Assembly: GCA_016735415.1 (NCBI GenBank)
Contig: JAERRP010000923.1
Coordinates: forward strand, 1-5,463
Direction: 5' to 3'
DNA from: Desulfobacterales bacterium
GTDB lineage: Bacteria; Desulfobacterota; Desulfobacteria; Desulfobacterales; UBA5852
DNA: 5,463 bases
Part shown: positions 1 to 5,463 of the stretch, piece by piece
Layout: every line of letters begins with the position of its first letter
How positions within the stretch are numbered: position 1 is the stretch's first letter
Notes under the pieces: model-generated
What the model was told of the DNA's origin: nothing
The model's database searches: none
What the model saw: only the letters and a program-made list of their open reading frames with translations
Made by a program: the position numbers and the translations under genes

Positions 1-44
1 GGGGGTGTTGGGGTTGGAAATTCGGTTGGAAATAAAATTATCAA

Positions 45-91
45 CCAAAAGAAAAGGGACTTAGAAATAATCCTAAGCCCCTGTTTTTATT
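45..91 (-). terminator. Intrinsic terminator downstream of tRNA-fMet, possibly bidirectional
   Basis: Arms at 73-81 and 56-64 form a 9-bp stem with one G-U pair when read on the minus strand (GGGGCTTAG / CTAAGTCCC), closing an 8-nt AT-rich loop. The stem is followed on the minus strand by TTTTCTTTT, a standard U-tract. It starts 12 nt beyond the tRNA CCA end, so it ends the tRNA transcript and any read-through from yggU. On the plus strand the same hairpin is followed by TGTTTTTATTA, so it could also stop transcription entering from the left edge. Confidence 0.85.
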
Positions 92-92
92 A

Positions 93-169
<77 letters not shown>

Positions 170-186
170 TCAATTTGTAAAAGGGG

Positions 187-215
187 AATCTAATTGTATT
201 GGCGTCGGTTGTCAA
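187..215 (-). promoter_or_regulatory. Sigma70-type promoter for tRNA-fMet
   Basis: On the minus strand a perfect TTGACA -35 box (215-210) is separated by exactly 17 nt from TAGATT (192-187, 4 of 6 matches to TATAAT). Directly after the -10 comes CCCC (186-183), a GC-rich discriminator typical of stable-RNA promoters under stringent (ppGpp) control. The predicted start lies about 10 nt before the mature tRNA 5' end, leaving a short leader for RNase P. The -35 box starts 13 nt past the yggU stop, which gives the tRNA expression independent of that gene. Confidence 0.8.
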
Positions 216-228
216 GGGATTATCGCGA

Positions 229-537
229 TTAAAGATGGACGGACAGTTTTTTTTTGAGGGCCTCCCGGTGGGCGCTGAAATCCGGGCCCGGCTCGATTCT
301 CAGCAGGACCCGCTTGTTGCGGCTGGTCTGGCCGGAAATGATCTGGATGGCCGATTTGGAGAGCTTGAGCTGTCTGGCCAGAAAGGCAATGCAGGCCTTA
401 TTGGCGGCTCCATCCACCGGCGGCGCGGTCAGAGTGATTTTAAGGGCATCCCCGTGGACACCTTTAATCGCATTTTTCGAAGCCCTGGGCTGCACCCGCA
501 CGCTGAGAACGATCCCCTCGGGATGGTCTTTAAGCAT
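229..537 (-). CDS. yggU: YggU/DUF167 family protein (UPF0235)
   Basis: This 102-residue protein has the usual length and the hallmark blocks of the YggU/DUF167 family: VQPRASKN at residues 15-22, LTAPPVDGAANKA at 36-48 and SGQTSRNKRV at 68-77. It is a small, soluble alpha/beta protein with no signal peptide or membrane segment. The family is widespread in bacteria and archaea and its biochemical role is not established, so no function is assigned here. The ATG at 537 is fixed by an in-frame TAA two codons upstream; the Shine-Dalgarno before it is weak (GGTAAG-like). The coding strand carries a run of nine A at 255-247, encoding three lysines near the C terminus. It is separated from hldE by a 125-bp palindromic element and appears to have its own promoter at 607-579. 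Confidence 0.93.
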   Translation of the reverse strand: MLKDHPEGIVLSVRVQPRASKNAIKGVHGDALKITLTAPPVDGAANKACIAFLARQLKLSKSAIQIISGQTSRNKRVLLRIEPGPDFSAHREALKKKLSVHL

Positions 538-578
538 GGCTTATCTTACCACGAAATTCATGAAGAACATGAAAAGAA

Positions 579-607
579 ACTATATGAGGGTTGCGTAAAA
601 CGTTCAA
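579..607 (-). promoter_or_regulatory. Candidate sigma70 promoter for yggU overlapping the repeat arm
   Basis: TTGAAC (607-602, 4 of 6 matches to TTGACA) and TATAGT (584-579, 5 of 6 matches to TATAAT) are separated by exactly 17 nt (601-585) on the minus strand. The predicted start near 572 would give a leader of about 35 nt before the yggU ATG. The spacer lies wholly in the outer inverted-repeat arm of the neighbouring palindromic element and the -35 lies inside the element, while the -10 is in flanking DNA. This is a prediction from box match and spacing only. Confidence 0.5.
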
Positions 608-709
608 ATGCAAGGCGGGCAAGGCTTGAGGAATGCGGCGTACATTTGTACGCCGCAGTGACGAAAGCCGCCGCCCAACACAGCAGTTGGGCGTTTTACG
701 CAACCCTCA
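585..709. repeat. 125-bp palindromic element with perfect 18-bp terminal inverted repeats (REP/MITE-like)
   Basis: The ends are exact inverted repeats: TGAGGGTTGCGTAAAACG at 585-602 and its complement at 692-709. Read as plus-strand RNA the pairing continues through two G-U pairs to 607/687, giving 23 bp. Inside are nested stems 614-618/671-675 and 623-627/665-669, and an 11-bp perfect palindrome 634-644/647-657 with a TT centre, so the whole unit can fold as one long rod. A competing hairpin GCCCAAC/GTTGGGC lies at 673-679/686-692. No coding frame is evident. The element starts one base after the hldE stop and ends 47 bp before the yggU ATG. No clear target-site duplication is visible. As RNA from hldE it could act as a 3' stabiliser or an imperfect terminator, since only a weak T-rich stretch follows. 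Whether it is dispersed in the genome cannot be seen from one copy. Confidence 0.75.
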
Positions 710-710
710 G

Positions 711-2159
711 TCAATGGCCGTTGCGGATATGATCAATAATCCTGGTCGCCGAAACATCCACGCTGATCGGCACCAGCGCCACGCGCCCGCCGTGTTTGAT
801 GACCTGTTCGTGGCCGCGGACCTCGGCCGACTGGTAATTGCTGCCCTTGGCCAGAACGTCCGGTTTGATGGTTTCGATCAGATCCTCCAATTCGTTGGAG
901 GCAAACACCACCACGGCATCCACGCTGTCCAGGGCACTTAGAATCCGGATGCGTTCGGCCGCCGCGATAACCGGGCGGCCCCGGCCTTTGACCAGACGCA
1001 CGGATTCATCGTCGTCGATGGCCACGATCAGATAATCTCCCAATTCCCTGGCAGCGGAGAAAAGCTGGACGTGTCCGGCGTGAATCAGATCGAAACAGCC
1101 GTTGGTCAAAACCACTTTCTGGTTGCGGCGGTGGAGATCGCCCATCAAGGCAGGCAGTTCATTCCGCGAGCGGTGTTTGGACGGAAAGCGTTTGCCGGAG
1201 GCGGCCAGGGCGGATTTCAACTCGTCCGGCCCGATGGTGGCCGTGCCGACTTTGCCCACCACGATTCCGGCGGCGGCGTTGGCCATGACCATGGCTTCTT
1301 CCAGGCTGCCCCCGGAACCCAGGGCCAGTCCCAGAACGGCTATAACCGTATCGCCGGCCCCGGAAACATCATAGACCTGCCGGGCGCGGGTGGCGATGCG
1401 ATAGGGCGGCTGGCCGTCCTGAAAGAAAACCATACCGTCCTTGCCCATGGTGATCAGCAGTTTTTTCAGGTCCGCCACGGCCATGATGCGCCGGGCGACC
1501 TCGTCCAGCGAGGCTTCATCCGTGATTTCGATACCGGCGGCCAGCGAGGCTTCCTTGCGGTTGGGTGTCAGGAGGGTGGCCCCGCGGTAGCGGCTGAAAT
1601 CCGGGGATTTGGGGTCCACGATGACGAATTTGTCATGGGCCTGCGCGGCGGCCGTGATGCGTGCCATCAGGGCCGGGGTGATGAGACCCTTGTCGTAGTC
1701 GGACACCAGGACGCCGTCCACGTGGGGCATTTCAGCTTCGATGAAGGTCTTCAGGCGCTTGCAGACCGCCGGTGCGATGTCGCGGCGGGTCTCCCGGTCG
1801 ATGCGCAGAACATGCTGGTTCGAAGCGATAATGCGGGTTTTGCGGGTGGTGGGCCGATCGGCCTCCCGGACGATACCGCGGCAATCGGCTTCCAGGCGGT
1901 CGAACATCGCCAGCATGCGGCGACTTTCCGCGCCGGTGCCGGCCACGCCCACCACGGTGGCCCGGGCCCCCAGGGCCACCAGATTATTGACCACATTGCC
2001 GGCCCCCCCGGGGGTGAGCTCCTCGCGTACGACCGTCACGATCTGGACGGGGGCTTCCGGGGATATGCGGTCCACTTCGCCCCAGACATACTCGTCGATC
2101 ATCAGGTCGCCCACGATGAGCAGGCGGCAGTCCGGAAAAAGGTCGATGCGTTGATCCAT
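711..2159 (-). CDS. hldE: Bifunctional heptose-7-phosphate kinase / heptose-1-phosphate adenylyltransferase
   Basis: The product (482 residues, close to the 477 of E. coli HldE) catalyses two steps of ADP-heptose synthesis for the LPS inner core: phosphorylation of D-glycero-beta-D-manno-heptose 7-phosphate at C1, and later adenylyl transfer from ATP. Residues about 10-315 form a PfkB/ribokinase-type kinase with PGGAGN at 50-55 and DVSGAGDTV at 264-272, where D270 is the expected catalytic base. Residues about 345-482 form a cytidylyltransferase-like nucleotidyltransferase with TNGCFDLIHAGH at 352-363, containing the HxGH signature H360/H363, and VSATRII near the C terminus. Both halves look intact. 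The protein should be cytoplasmic. Its ATG follows the thrH stop by one base (TGATATG) with no strong Shine-Dalgarno, so translation is probably coupled to thrH. The other heptose genes (gmhA, gmhB, hldD) are not in this window. Confidence 0.97.
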   Translation of the reverse strand: MDQRIDLFPDCRLLIVGDLMIDEYVWGEVDRISPEAPVQIVTVVREELTPGGAGNVVNNLVALGARATVVGVAGTGAESRRMLAMFDRLEADCRGIVREADRPTTRKTRIIASNQHVLRIDRETRRDIAPAVCKRLKTFIEAEMPHVDGVLVSDYDKGLITPALMARITAAAQAHDKFVIVDPKSPDFSRYRGATLLTPNRKEASLAAGIEITDEASLDEVARRIMAVADLKKLLITMGKDGMVFFQDGQPPYRIATRARQVYDVSGAGDTVIAVLGLALGSGGSLEEAMVMANAAAGIVVGKVGTATIGPDELKSALAASGKRFPSKHRSRNELPALMGDLHRRNQKVVLTNGCFDLIHAGHVQLFSAARELGDYLIVAIDDDESVRLVKGRGRPVIAAAERIRILSALDSVDAVVVFASNELEDLIETIKPDVLAKGSNYQSAEVRGHEQVIKHGGRVALVPISVDVSATRIIDHIRNGH

Positions 2160-2160
2160 A

Positions 2161-2808
2161 TCAGGTTTGAAGATCCGTCAGTGCTTTTTCAACAAGCGGC
2201 TTGAGTTCGGTATAATCGGTGGTCACCGGGAATTCGGGGAATTCGTCCACCACCTTGGCGGGCGGGCGGAAAAGGAATCCGCGCTCGGCGGTTTGCAGCA
2301 TGGTGATGTCGTTGTAGGAGTCGCCCATGGCCACCACGCGAAAATTCATGCGCTGCAGCCCTTCGACCACCTTGCGTTTGCCGTCCTGCTGGCGCAGAAG
2401 ATAATCGACCACCCGGCCGTCCGGGGCGATTTTTAACGTGTTGCAGAACAGGGTCGGGCGTTTAAGCTTCTGCATGAGCGGGTCGGCAAACTGTACGAAG
2501 GTATCGGAGACGATGATGACCTGGCTGACCGTGCGCATCCAGTCCAGAAACTCGAGGGCGCCCGCCAGGGGCTCCATGGTGGCGATCACCGCCTGGATAT
2601 CCTGGAGCTTGAGCCCCTTCTCGGCCAGGATGCCCAACCGTTTGCGCATTAAAACATCATAGTCGGATATGTCGCGGGTGGTCAGCCGCAGTTCTTCGAT
2701 GCCGGTTTTGGCGGCCACGTTAATCCAGATTTCGGGTACGAAGACCCCTTCAAGATCACAACAGACGACGTGCATGGTGTCTCTCAGTTCATTCGTGCGG
2801 CCGCGCAT
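2161..2808 (-). CDS. thrH: ThrH-type phosphoserine phosphatase / homoserine phosphotransferase (HAD superfamily)
   Basis: The 215-residue product resembles Pseudomonas aeruginosa ThrH along its length (DLEGV.VPEIWI, TTRDI.DYDVLM, GLKL.DIQ.VIAT, SDTF, GDSYND). ThrH dephosphorylates phosphoserine and can pass the phosphate to homoserine, giving O-phosphohomoserine. HAD motifs are present: nucleophile D18 with E20 (motif I), S101-D102-T103 (motif II), a lysine at about 144-146 (motif III) and G162-D163-S164-Y165-N166-D167 (motif IV). It lies 30 bp after hom, which supports a role in threonine synthesis, and one base before hldE. The start is ambiguous. The ATG at 2808 has an excellent Shine-Dalgarno (AGGAGGA at 2821-2815, spacing 6 nt) and is used here. 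The ATG at 2775 (Met12) would give 204 residues and match the usual ThrH N terminus, but has only a weak GAGAG site. Confidence 0.93.
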   Translation of the reverse strand: MRGRTNELRDTMHVVCCDLEGVFVPEIWINVAAKTGIEELRLTTRDISDYDVLMRKRLGILAEKGLKLQDIQAVIATMEPLAGALEFLDWMRTVSQVIIVSDTFVQFADPLMQKLKRPTLFCNTLKIAPDGRVVDYLLRQQDGKRKVVEGLQRMNFRVVAMGDSYNDITMLQTAERGFLFRPPAKVVDEFPEFPVTTDYTELKPLVEKALTDLQT

Positions 2809-2814
2809 CGTCCG

Positions 2815-2821
2815 TCCTCCT
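2815..2821 (-). promoter_or_regulatory. Ribosome binding site for thrH
   Basis: AGGAGGA on the minus strand, 6 nt before the ATG at 2808. It is the main reason for preferring that start over Met12 at 2775, although homology to ThrH begins at Met12. Confidence 0.7.
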
Positions 2822-2838
2822 GGCGCTGCCGATTCTTC

Positions 2839-4155
2839 TCAGTCCATGTTACGGGTGTCCTCGATCCGGATCAGCATGGGTTTGTCGGCCACCACGTCCA
2901 GGGCCTCGATATCGCGCATGGCATTTCGTACATCGGCCTCCCGGGCCTCATGGCTCATCATCACCACCGGGACGGCCCCGCTGGATTTACGACCCTTCTG
3001 ATGCACGGACTGGATGCTGATGCGGTGATCGCCCAGGATGCCGGCGATATTCGACAGGACCCCGGGCTGGTCCTTGGCCGTGAAGCGAAAATAGTAATGG
3101 GTGGATATTTCTTCCATGGGAACGATCGGCAGACGCCCGATCCGGTCCTTCTGGTAGGAAAGCAGCGGGATGCGCTGGCGCTGGCCGCCGACCAGGTTGC
3201 GCGCGATGTCGACGATGTCGCCCACCACGGCGCTGGCCGTGGGCATCATGCCGGCGCCGTGGCCGTAGAGCATGACATCGCCCACGGCATCGCCCGAGAT
3301 GCTGAAAGCATTCAGGGACCCGCTGATGGAGGAGAGCAGATTGTCTTCCGGCAGCATGGTGGGGTGCACGCGGGCCTCCACGCGATCACCGTGGTTTTTG
3401 CTGATGGCCAGCAGTTTGATGCGATAGCCGAACTGTCGGGCGAAATCGATGTCCAGGGGGGTAATCTGGGAGATGCCTTCGATATAGATGTCGCCGAAGT
3501 CCACCTCGGTGCCGTAGGCCAGGGCCGTGACGAGGGCCAGTTTGTGGGCCGTGTCGTAGCCCTCCACGTCCAGGGTGGGATCGGTTTCAGCAAAGCCGGC
3601 CTCCTGGGCCTGGGCCAGAGCGATCTTGAAGCTCAGCCCCTCATCCGTGATCCGGGAAAGAATATAGTTGCAGGTGCCGTTGAGGATGCCGATCATGCCG
3701 TTGATGCGGTTGCCCACCAGGGATTCCCGCAGAGACTTGATCACCGGCATGCAGCCGCCCACGCTGGCCTCGAAGGCCAGGTCTACGCCCCTGTCGTCGG
3801 CCGCCCGGAAAATTTCGGCCCCGTGTTTGGCCAGCAGGGCCTTGTTGGCGGTCACCACGGCCTTGCCGTTGGCGATAGCCTTGAGCATCAATTCTCTGGC
3901 GATGCCCTCGCCGCCGATCATCTCCAGAACGATATCGACGTCCGGGTCATCCACCACGCGGCGGGCGTCGGGGATCAGAACCCCGTTGTCGAGTTGAACG
4001 CCCCGATCGGTTTCGAGATCGATATCGGCCACATATTTCAAGTTCAGGTCGACCCCCACGCGGGCGCGCAGCAGGTCGGCGCTTTCGGTGAGAATCCGGG
4101 CCACGCCGGCCCCCACCGTTCCGAATCCGAGCAGTCCCACCTGCACAGTTCTCAT
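2839..4155 (-). CDS. hom: Homoserine dehydrogenase with C-terminal ACT domain
   Basis: The enzyme reduces aspartate semialdehyde to homoserine with NAD(P)H, at the branch leading to threonine and methionine. The product has 438 residues, the usual size of the monofunctional Hom type, with no aspartokinase fused. The Rossmann motif GFGTVG is at residues 10-15. TANKALLAKHG (102-112) holds the conserved lysine K105. The signature GFAETDPTLDVEGYDTAHKL (187-206) carries E190, D201 and K205, matching catalytic and substrate residues of the family. An ACT domain covers about 354-432, beginning YYFRFTAKDQPGVLSNIAGIL, which implies allosteric control, classically by threonine. The frame is open further upstream, but the ATG at 4155 is chosen because AGGAG lies 8 nt before it (4168-4164) and the Rossmann strand starts immediately; longer versions would overlap the aminotransferase gene. 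It starts 17 nt after the aminotransferase stop. Confidence 0.97.
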   Translation of the reverse strand: MRTVQVGLLGFGTVGAGVARILTESADLLRARVGVDLNLKYVADIDLETDRGVQLDNGVLIPDARRVVDDPDVDIVLEMIGGEGIARELMLKAIANGKAVVTANKALLAKHGAEIFRAADDRGVDLAFEASVGGCMPVIKSLRESLVGNRINGMIGILNGTCNYILSRITDEGLSFKIALAQAQEAGFAETDPTLDVEGYDTAHKLALVTALAYGTEVDFGDIYIEGISQITPLDIDFARQFGYRIKLLAISKNHGDRVEARVHPTMLPEDNLLSSISGSLNAFSISGDAVGDVMLYGHGAGMMPTASAVVGDIVDIARNLVGGQRQRIPLLSYQKDRIGRLPIVPMEEISTHYYFRFTAKDQPGVLSNIAGILGDHRISIQSVHQKGRKSSGAVPVVMMSHEAREADVRNAMRDIEALDVVADKPMLIRIEDTRNMD

Positions 4156-4163
4156 CGGTTCAA

Positions 4164-4168
4164 CTCCT
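4164..4168 (-). promoter_or_regulatory. Ribosome binding site for hom
   Basis: AGGAG, within the longer purine run GAGAGGAG on the minus strand, 8 nt before the ATG at 4155. It fixes the hom start and rejects the upstream extension of this frame to 4371, which would lie inside the aminotransferase gene. Confidence 0.8.
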
Positions 4169-4172
4169 CTCT

Positions 4173-5342
4173 TTACCGCAGCACGTTGCGCATACCCCGC
4201 ACCGCCTGGTTGATGCGCATGCTGTTTTCGATCAGGGCGAAGCGCACATGGTCGTCGCCGTAGTTGCCGAAGCCCAGTCCGGGCGAAACGGCAACCTTGG
4301 CTTCGCGGATCAGGAACTTGGAGAATTCCACCGAGCCCATTTCCCGGAAGGCTTCCGGTATTCTGGCCCACACGAACATGGTCCCCCGGGGTGGCGGGAT
4401 CTCCCAGCCCACGCGCTTGAGGCCGGTGATCAAAGCGTCACGTCGTTCTTTGTAGATGTCGCGGATTTCGGTCACACAGCCCTGATCCTCGTTCAGGGCG
4501 ATGATCGAGGCGATCTGGATGGGTTGGAAAATGCCGTAATCCAGGTAACTTTTGATTCGCTTGAGGGCATGGATGATGTCCCGGTTGCCCACGCAGAAGC
4601 CCACCCGCCATCCGGGCATGTTGTAGCTTTTGGAAAGCGAGAAGAATTCCACGCCCACATCCCGGGCTCCGGGAACCTGGAGAAAACTGGGGGCTTTATA
4701 ACCGTCGAAGGTCAGATCGGCATAAGCAAAATCGTGGATCACCATGATGTCGTGCTCCTTGGCGTAGGCCACGATTTTTTCGAAGAATGTCAGGTCGACC
4801 ACCTCGGTGGTGGGGTTATGGGGGTAGGAGATGATCAACAACTTGGGTTTGGGCCAGGTCTGCCGGGTGGCGTCCATCAGGTTTGCAAAAAAATCGGTCC
4901 CGCCGCCCACCGGAATGCCCCGCACGTCGCCCCCGGAGATAATGGCGGAATAGGGGTGGATCGGATAGGTCGGCGTGGGGGTGAAAACCACGTCGCCCGG
5001 CCGGATGGTTACCAAGACGAGGTGGGCCATGCCCTCCTTGACGCCGATGGTGACGATGGCTTCGTTGTCCGGGTCGATATCGACATCGTAGCGGTGGCCA
5101 TACCAGTCGGCAATCGCCTTGCGCAGGCGGGTGATGCCCATGGAGGCGGAGTAGCGGTGGTTGTGGGGTTTGCGGGCCGCTTCCACCAGCTTGTCCACGA
5201 TGTGAGGGGGCGTGGACAGGTCGGGATTGCCCATGCCCATGTCGATAATGTCTTCGCCCGCCCGGCGCCGCTCCATTTTCAGTTCGTTCACGGTGGCAAA
5301 TACGTAAGGCGGTAAACGGTCGAGCCGCGCAAATCCGGTCAT
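4173..5342 (-). CDS. alaC: AlaC-like class I/II aminotransferase (probable glutamate-pyruvate aminotransferase)
   Basis: This 389-residue PLP enzyme strongly resembles E. coli AlaC (YfdZ) throughout, for example [10 protein letters not shown] at the N terminus, [22 protein letters not shown] and HVRFALIEN. AlaC makes alanine from pyruvate with glutamate. The fold-type I residues are visible: N176 in NPT, D204 and Y207 that contact the cofactor, Schiff-base lysine K238 in SLSKSY, R246, and R367 in VRFAL, the expected substrate carboxylate arginine. It should be cytosolic. The ATG at 5342 is chosen because GGAGGT lies 5 nt before it (5353-5348) and homology begins there; the in-frame ATG at 5447 would add 35 residues of low-complexity basic sequence. 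It is first in the run with hom, thrH and hldE. Related LL-diaminopimelate or aspartate aminotransferases cannot be wholly excluded, and its place before hom makes an aspartate-family amino acid a possible substrate. Confidence 0.9.
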   Translation of the reverse strand: MTGFARLDRLPPYVFATVNELKMERRRAGEDIIDMGMGNPDLSTPPHIVDKLVEAARKPHNHRYSASMGITRLRKAIADWYGHRYDVDIDPDNEAIVTIGVKEGMAHLVLVTIRPGDVVFTPTPTYPIHPYSAIISGGDVRGIPVGGGTDFFANLMDATRQTWPKPKLLIISYPHNPTTEVVDLTFFEKIVAYAKEHDIMVIHDFAYADLTFDGYKAPSFLQVPGARDVGVEFFSLSKSYNMPGWRVGFCVGNRDIIHALKRIKSYLDYGIFQPIQIASIIALNEDQGCVTEIRDIYKERRDALITGLKRVGWEIPPPRGTMFVWARIPEAFREMGSVEFSKFLIREAKVAVSPGLGFGNYGDDHVRFALIENSMRINQAVRGMRNVLR

Positions 5343-5463
5343 AGGGCACCTCCGGTGATCAAGAGACTTTTGCGTGCGTTGGCGATCCCCGCGTTCGTCG
5401 GGCCAGGTCTGTTGCCCCCTTCGCTTTCCCCAACGATAAGCGGTCATCCGGGAATAAACGCGC
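5343..5463. other. Upstream region of the alaC-hom-thrH-hldE run; no assignable gene
   Basis: On the minus strand two frames are open for most of this stretch. One enters from the window edge and stops at a TGA at 5361-5359, which could be the 3' end of an upstream gene, but the 34 residues are not recognisable. The other is the in-frame extension of alaC. I see no convincing -35/-10 pair and no terminator hairpin, so the operon promoter may lie beyond the window. Confidence 0.3.
5348..5353 (-). promoter_or_regulatory. Ribosome binding site for alaC
   Basis: GGAGGT on the minus strand, 5 nt before the ATG at 5342. It supports this start over the longer in-frame start at 5447. Confidence 0.8.

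Noticed and set aside
24..46. GGTTG/CAACC hairpin at the left edge
   Set aside because: Only five base pairs with a 13-nt AT-rich loop; too weak to call beside the much better terminator at 45-91.
538..558. Seven-codon upstream frame (MNFVVR, TAA) just before yggU
   Set aside because: It is in frame and two codons from the yggU ATG, but lacks its own ribosome site or any leader-peptide character; probably chance.
585..709. CRISPR repeat, attachment site or tRNA-like gene in the palindromic element
   Set aside because: There is one unit only, with no spacer array, no integrase gene nearby and no cloverleaf or T-loop signature.
199..732. 177-codon plus-strand frame crossing yggU and the palindromic element
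   Set aside because: It overlaps a clear YggU on the other strand, runs through the palindrome, and shows no recognisable domain.
1071..2204. 377-codon plus-strand open frame opposite hldE and the end of thrH
   Set aside because: It lies antisense to a clear HldE and has a Gly/His/Asp-rich composition typical of the reverse frame of a GC-rich gene. No domain is recognisable.
2770..4263. 497-codon plus-strand open frame opposite hom
   Set aside because: It is antisense to a well-supported homoserine dehydrogenase and rich in His, Gly and Asp with no motif; a shadow of GC-rich codon use.
4156..4371. N-terminal extension of hom to 4371
   Set aside because: It would lie inside the aminotransferase gene, is Arg/Gly/Pro-rich, and the 4155 ATG has a good ribosome site and matches the family start.
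4248..5315. 355-codon plus-strand open frame opposite the aminotransferase gene
   Set aside because: Same pattern of reverse-frame composition, opposite a gene with all PLP-enzyme residues intact.

Overview
The window reads as a chromosomal segment of a Gram-negative, GC-rich bacterium. The heptose-synthesis enzyme HldE implies an LPS-bearing outer membrane. The mix of an AlaC-type aminotransferase, an ACT-domain homoserine dehydrogenase and ThrH, together with the codon use, suggests a Desulfobacterota (former Deltaproteobacteria) sulfate-reducer-like organism. That placement is an inference from protein resemblance and was not tested by a search. Every gene I can support is on the minus strand.

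Read in the direction of transcription (high to low coordinates): 5463-5343 is an upstream stretch with no assignable gene. It is followed by a tightly packed four-gene run: alaC-like aminotransferase (5342-4173), hom (4155-2839), thrH (2808-2161) and hldE (2159-711). The gaps are 17, 30 and 1 nt, so this is very probably one operon. The first three genes serve amino-acid metabolism: an aminotransferase, NAD(P)-dependent homoserine formation, and a HAD enzyme able to act as phosphoserine phosphatase or homoserine phosphotransferase. The fourth makes activated heptose for LPS.

One base after the hldE stop begins a 125-bp element (709-585) with perfect 18-bp terminal inverted repeats and nested internal stems. 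It looks like a dispersed palindromic repeat (REP/MITE-like) and is the least explained part of the window. A plausible sigma70 promoter for the next gene, a YggU/DUF167-family protein (537-229), uses the outer arm of this element as its spacer and has its -35 box inside the element. Next comes a self-contained stable-RNA unit: promoter (215-187), initiator tRNA-fMet with encoded CCA and an unusual U1-U72 mismatch (169-93), and an intrinsic terminator (91-45). The last 44 bases hold nothing I can assign.

There is no phage, CRISPR, defence or toxin system here. The points of interest are the palindromic element with its embedded promoter, the hom-thrH pairing as a possible replacement for homoserine kinase, and the tRNA variant.
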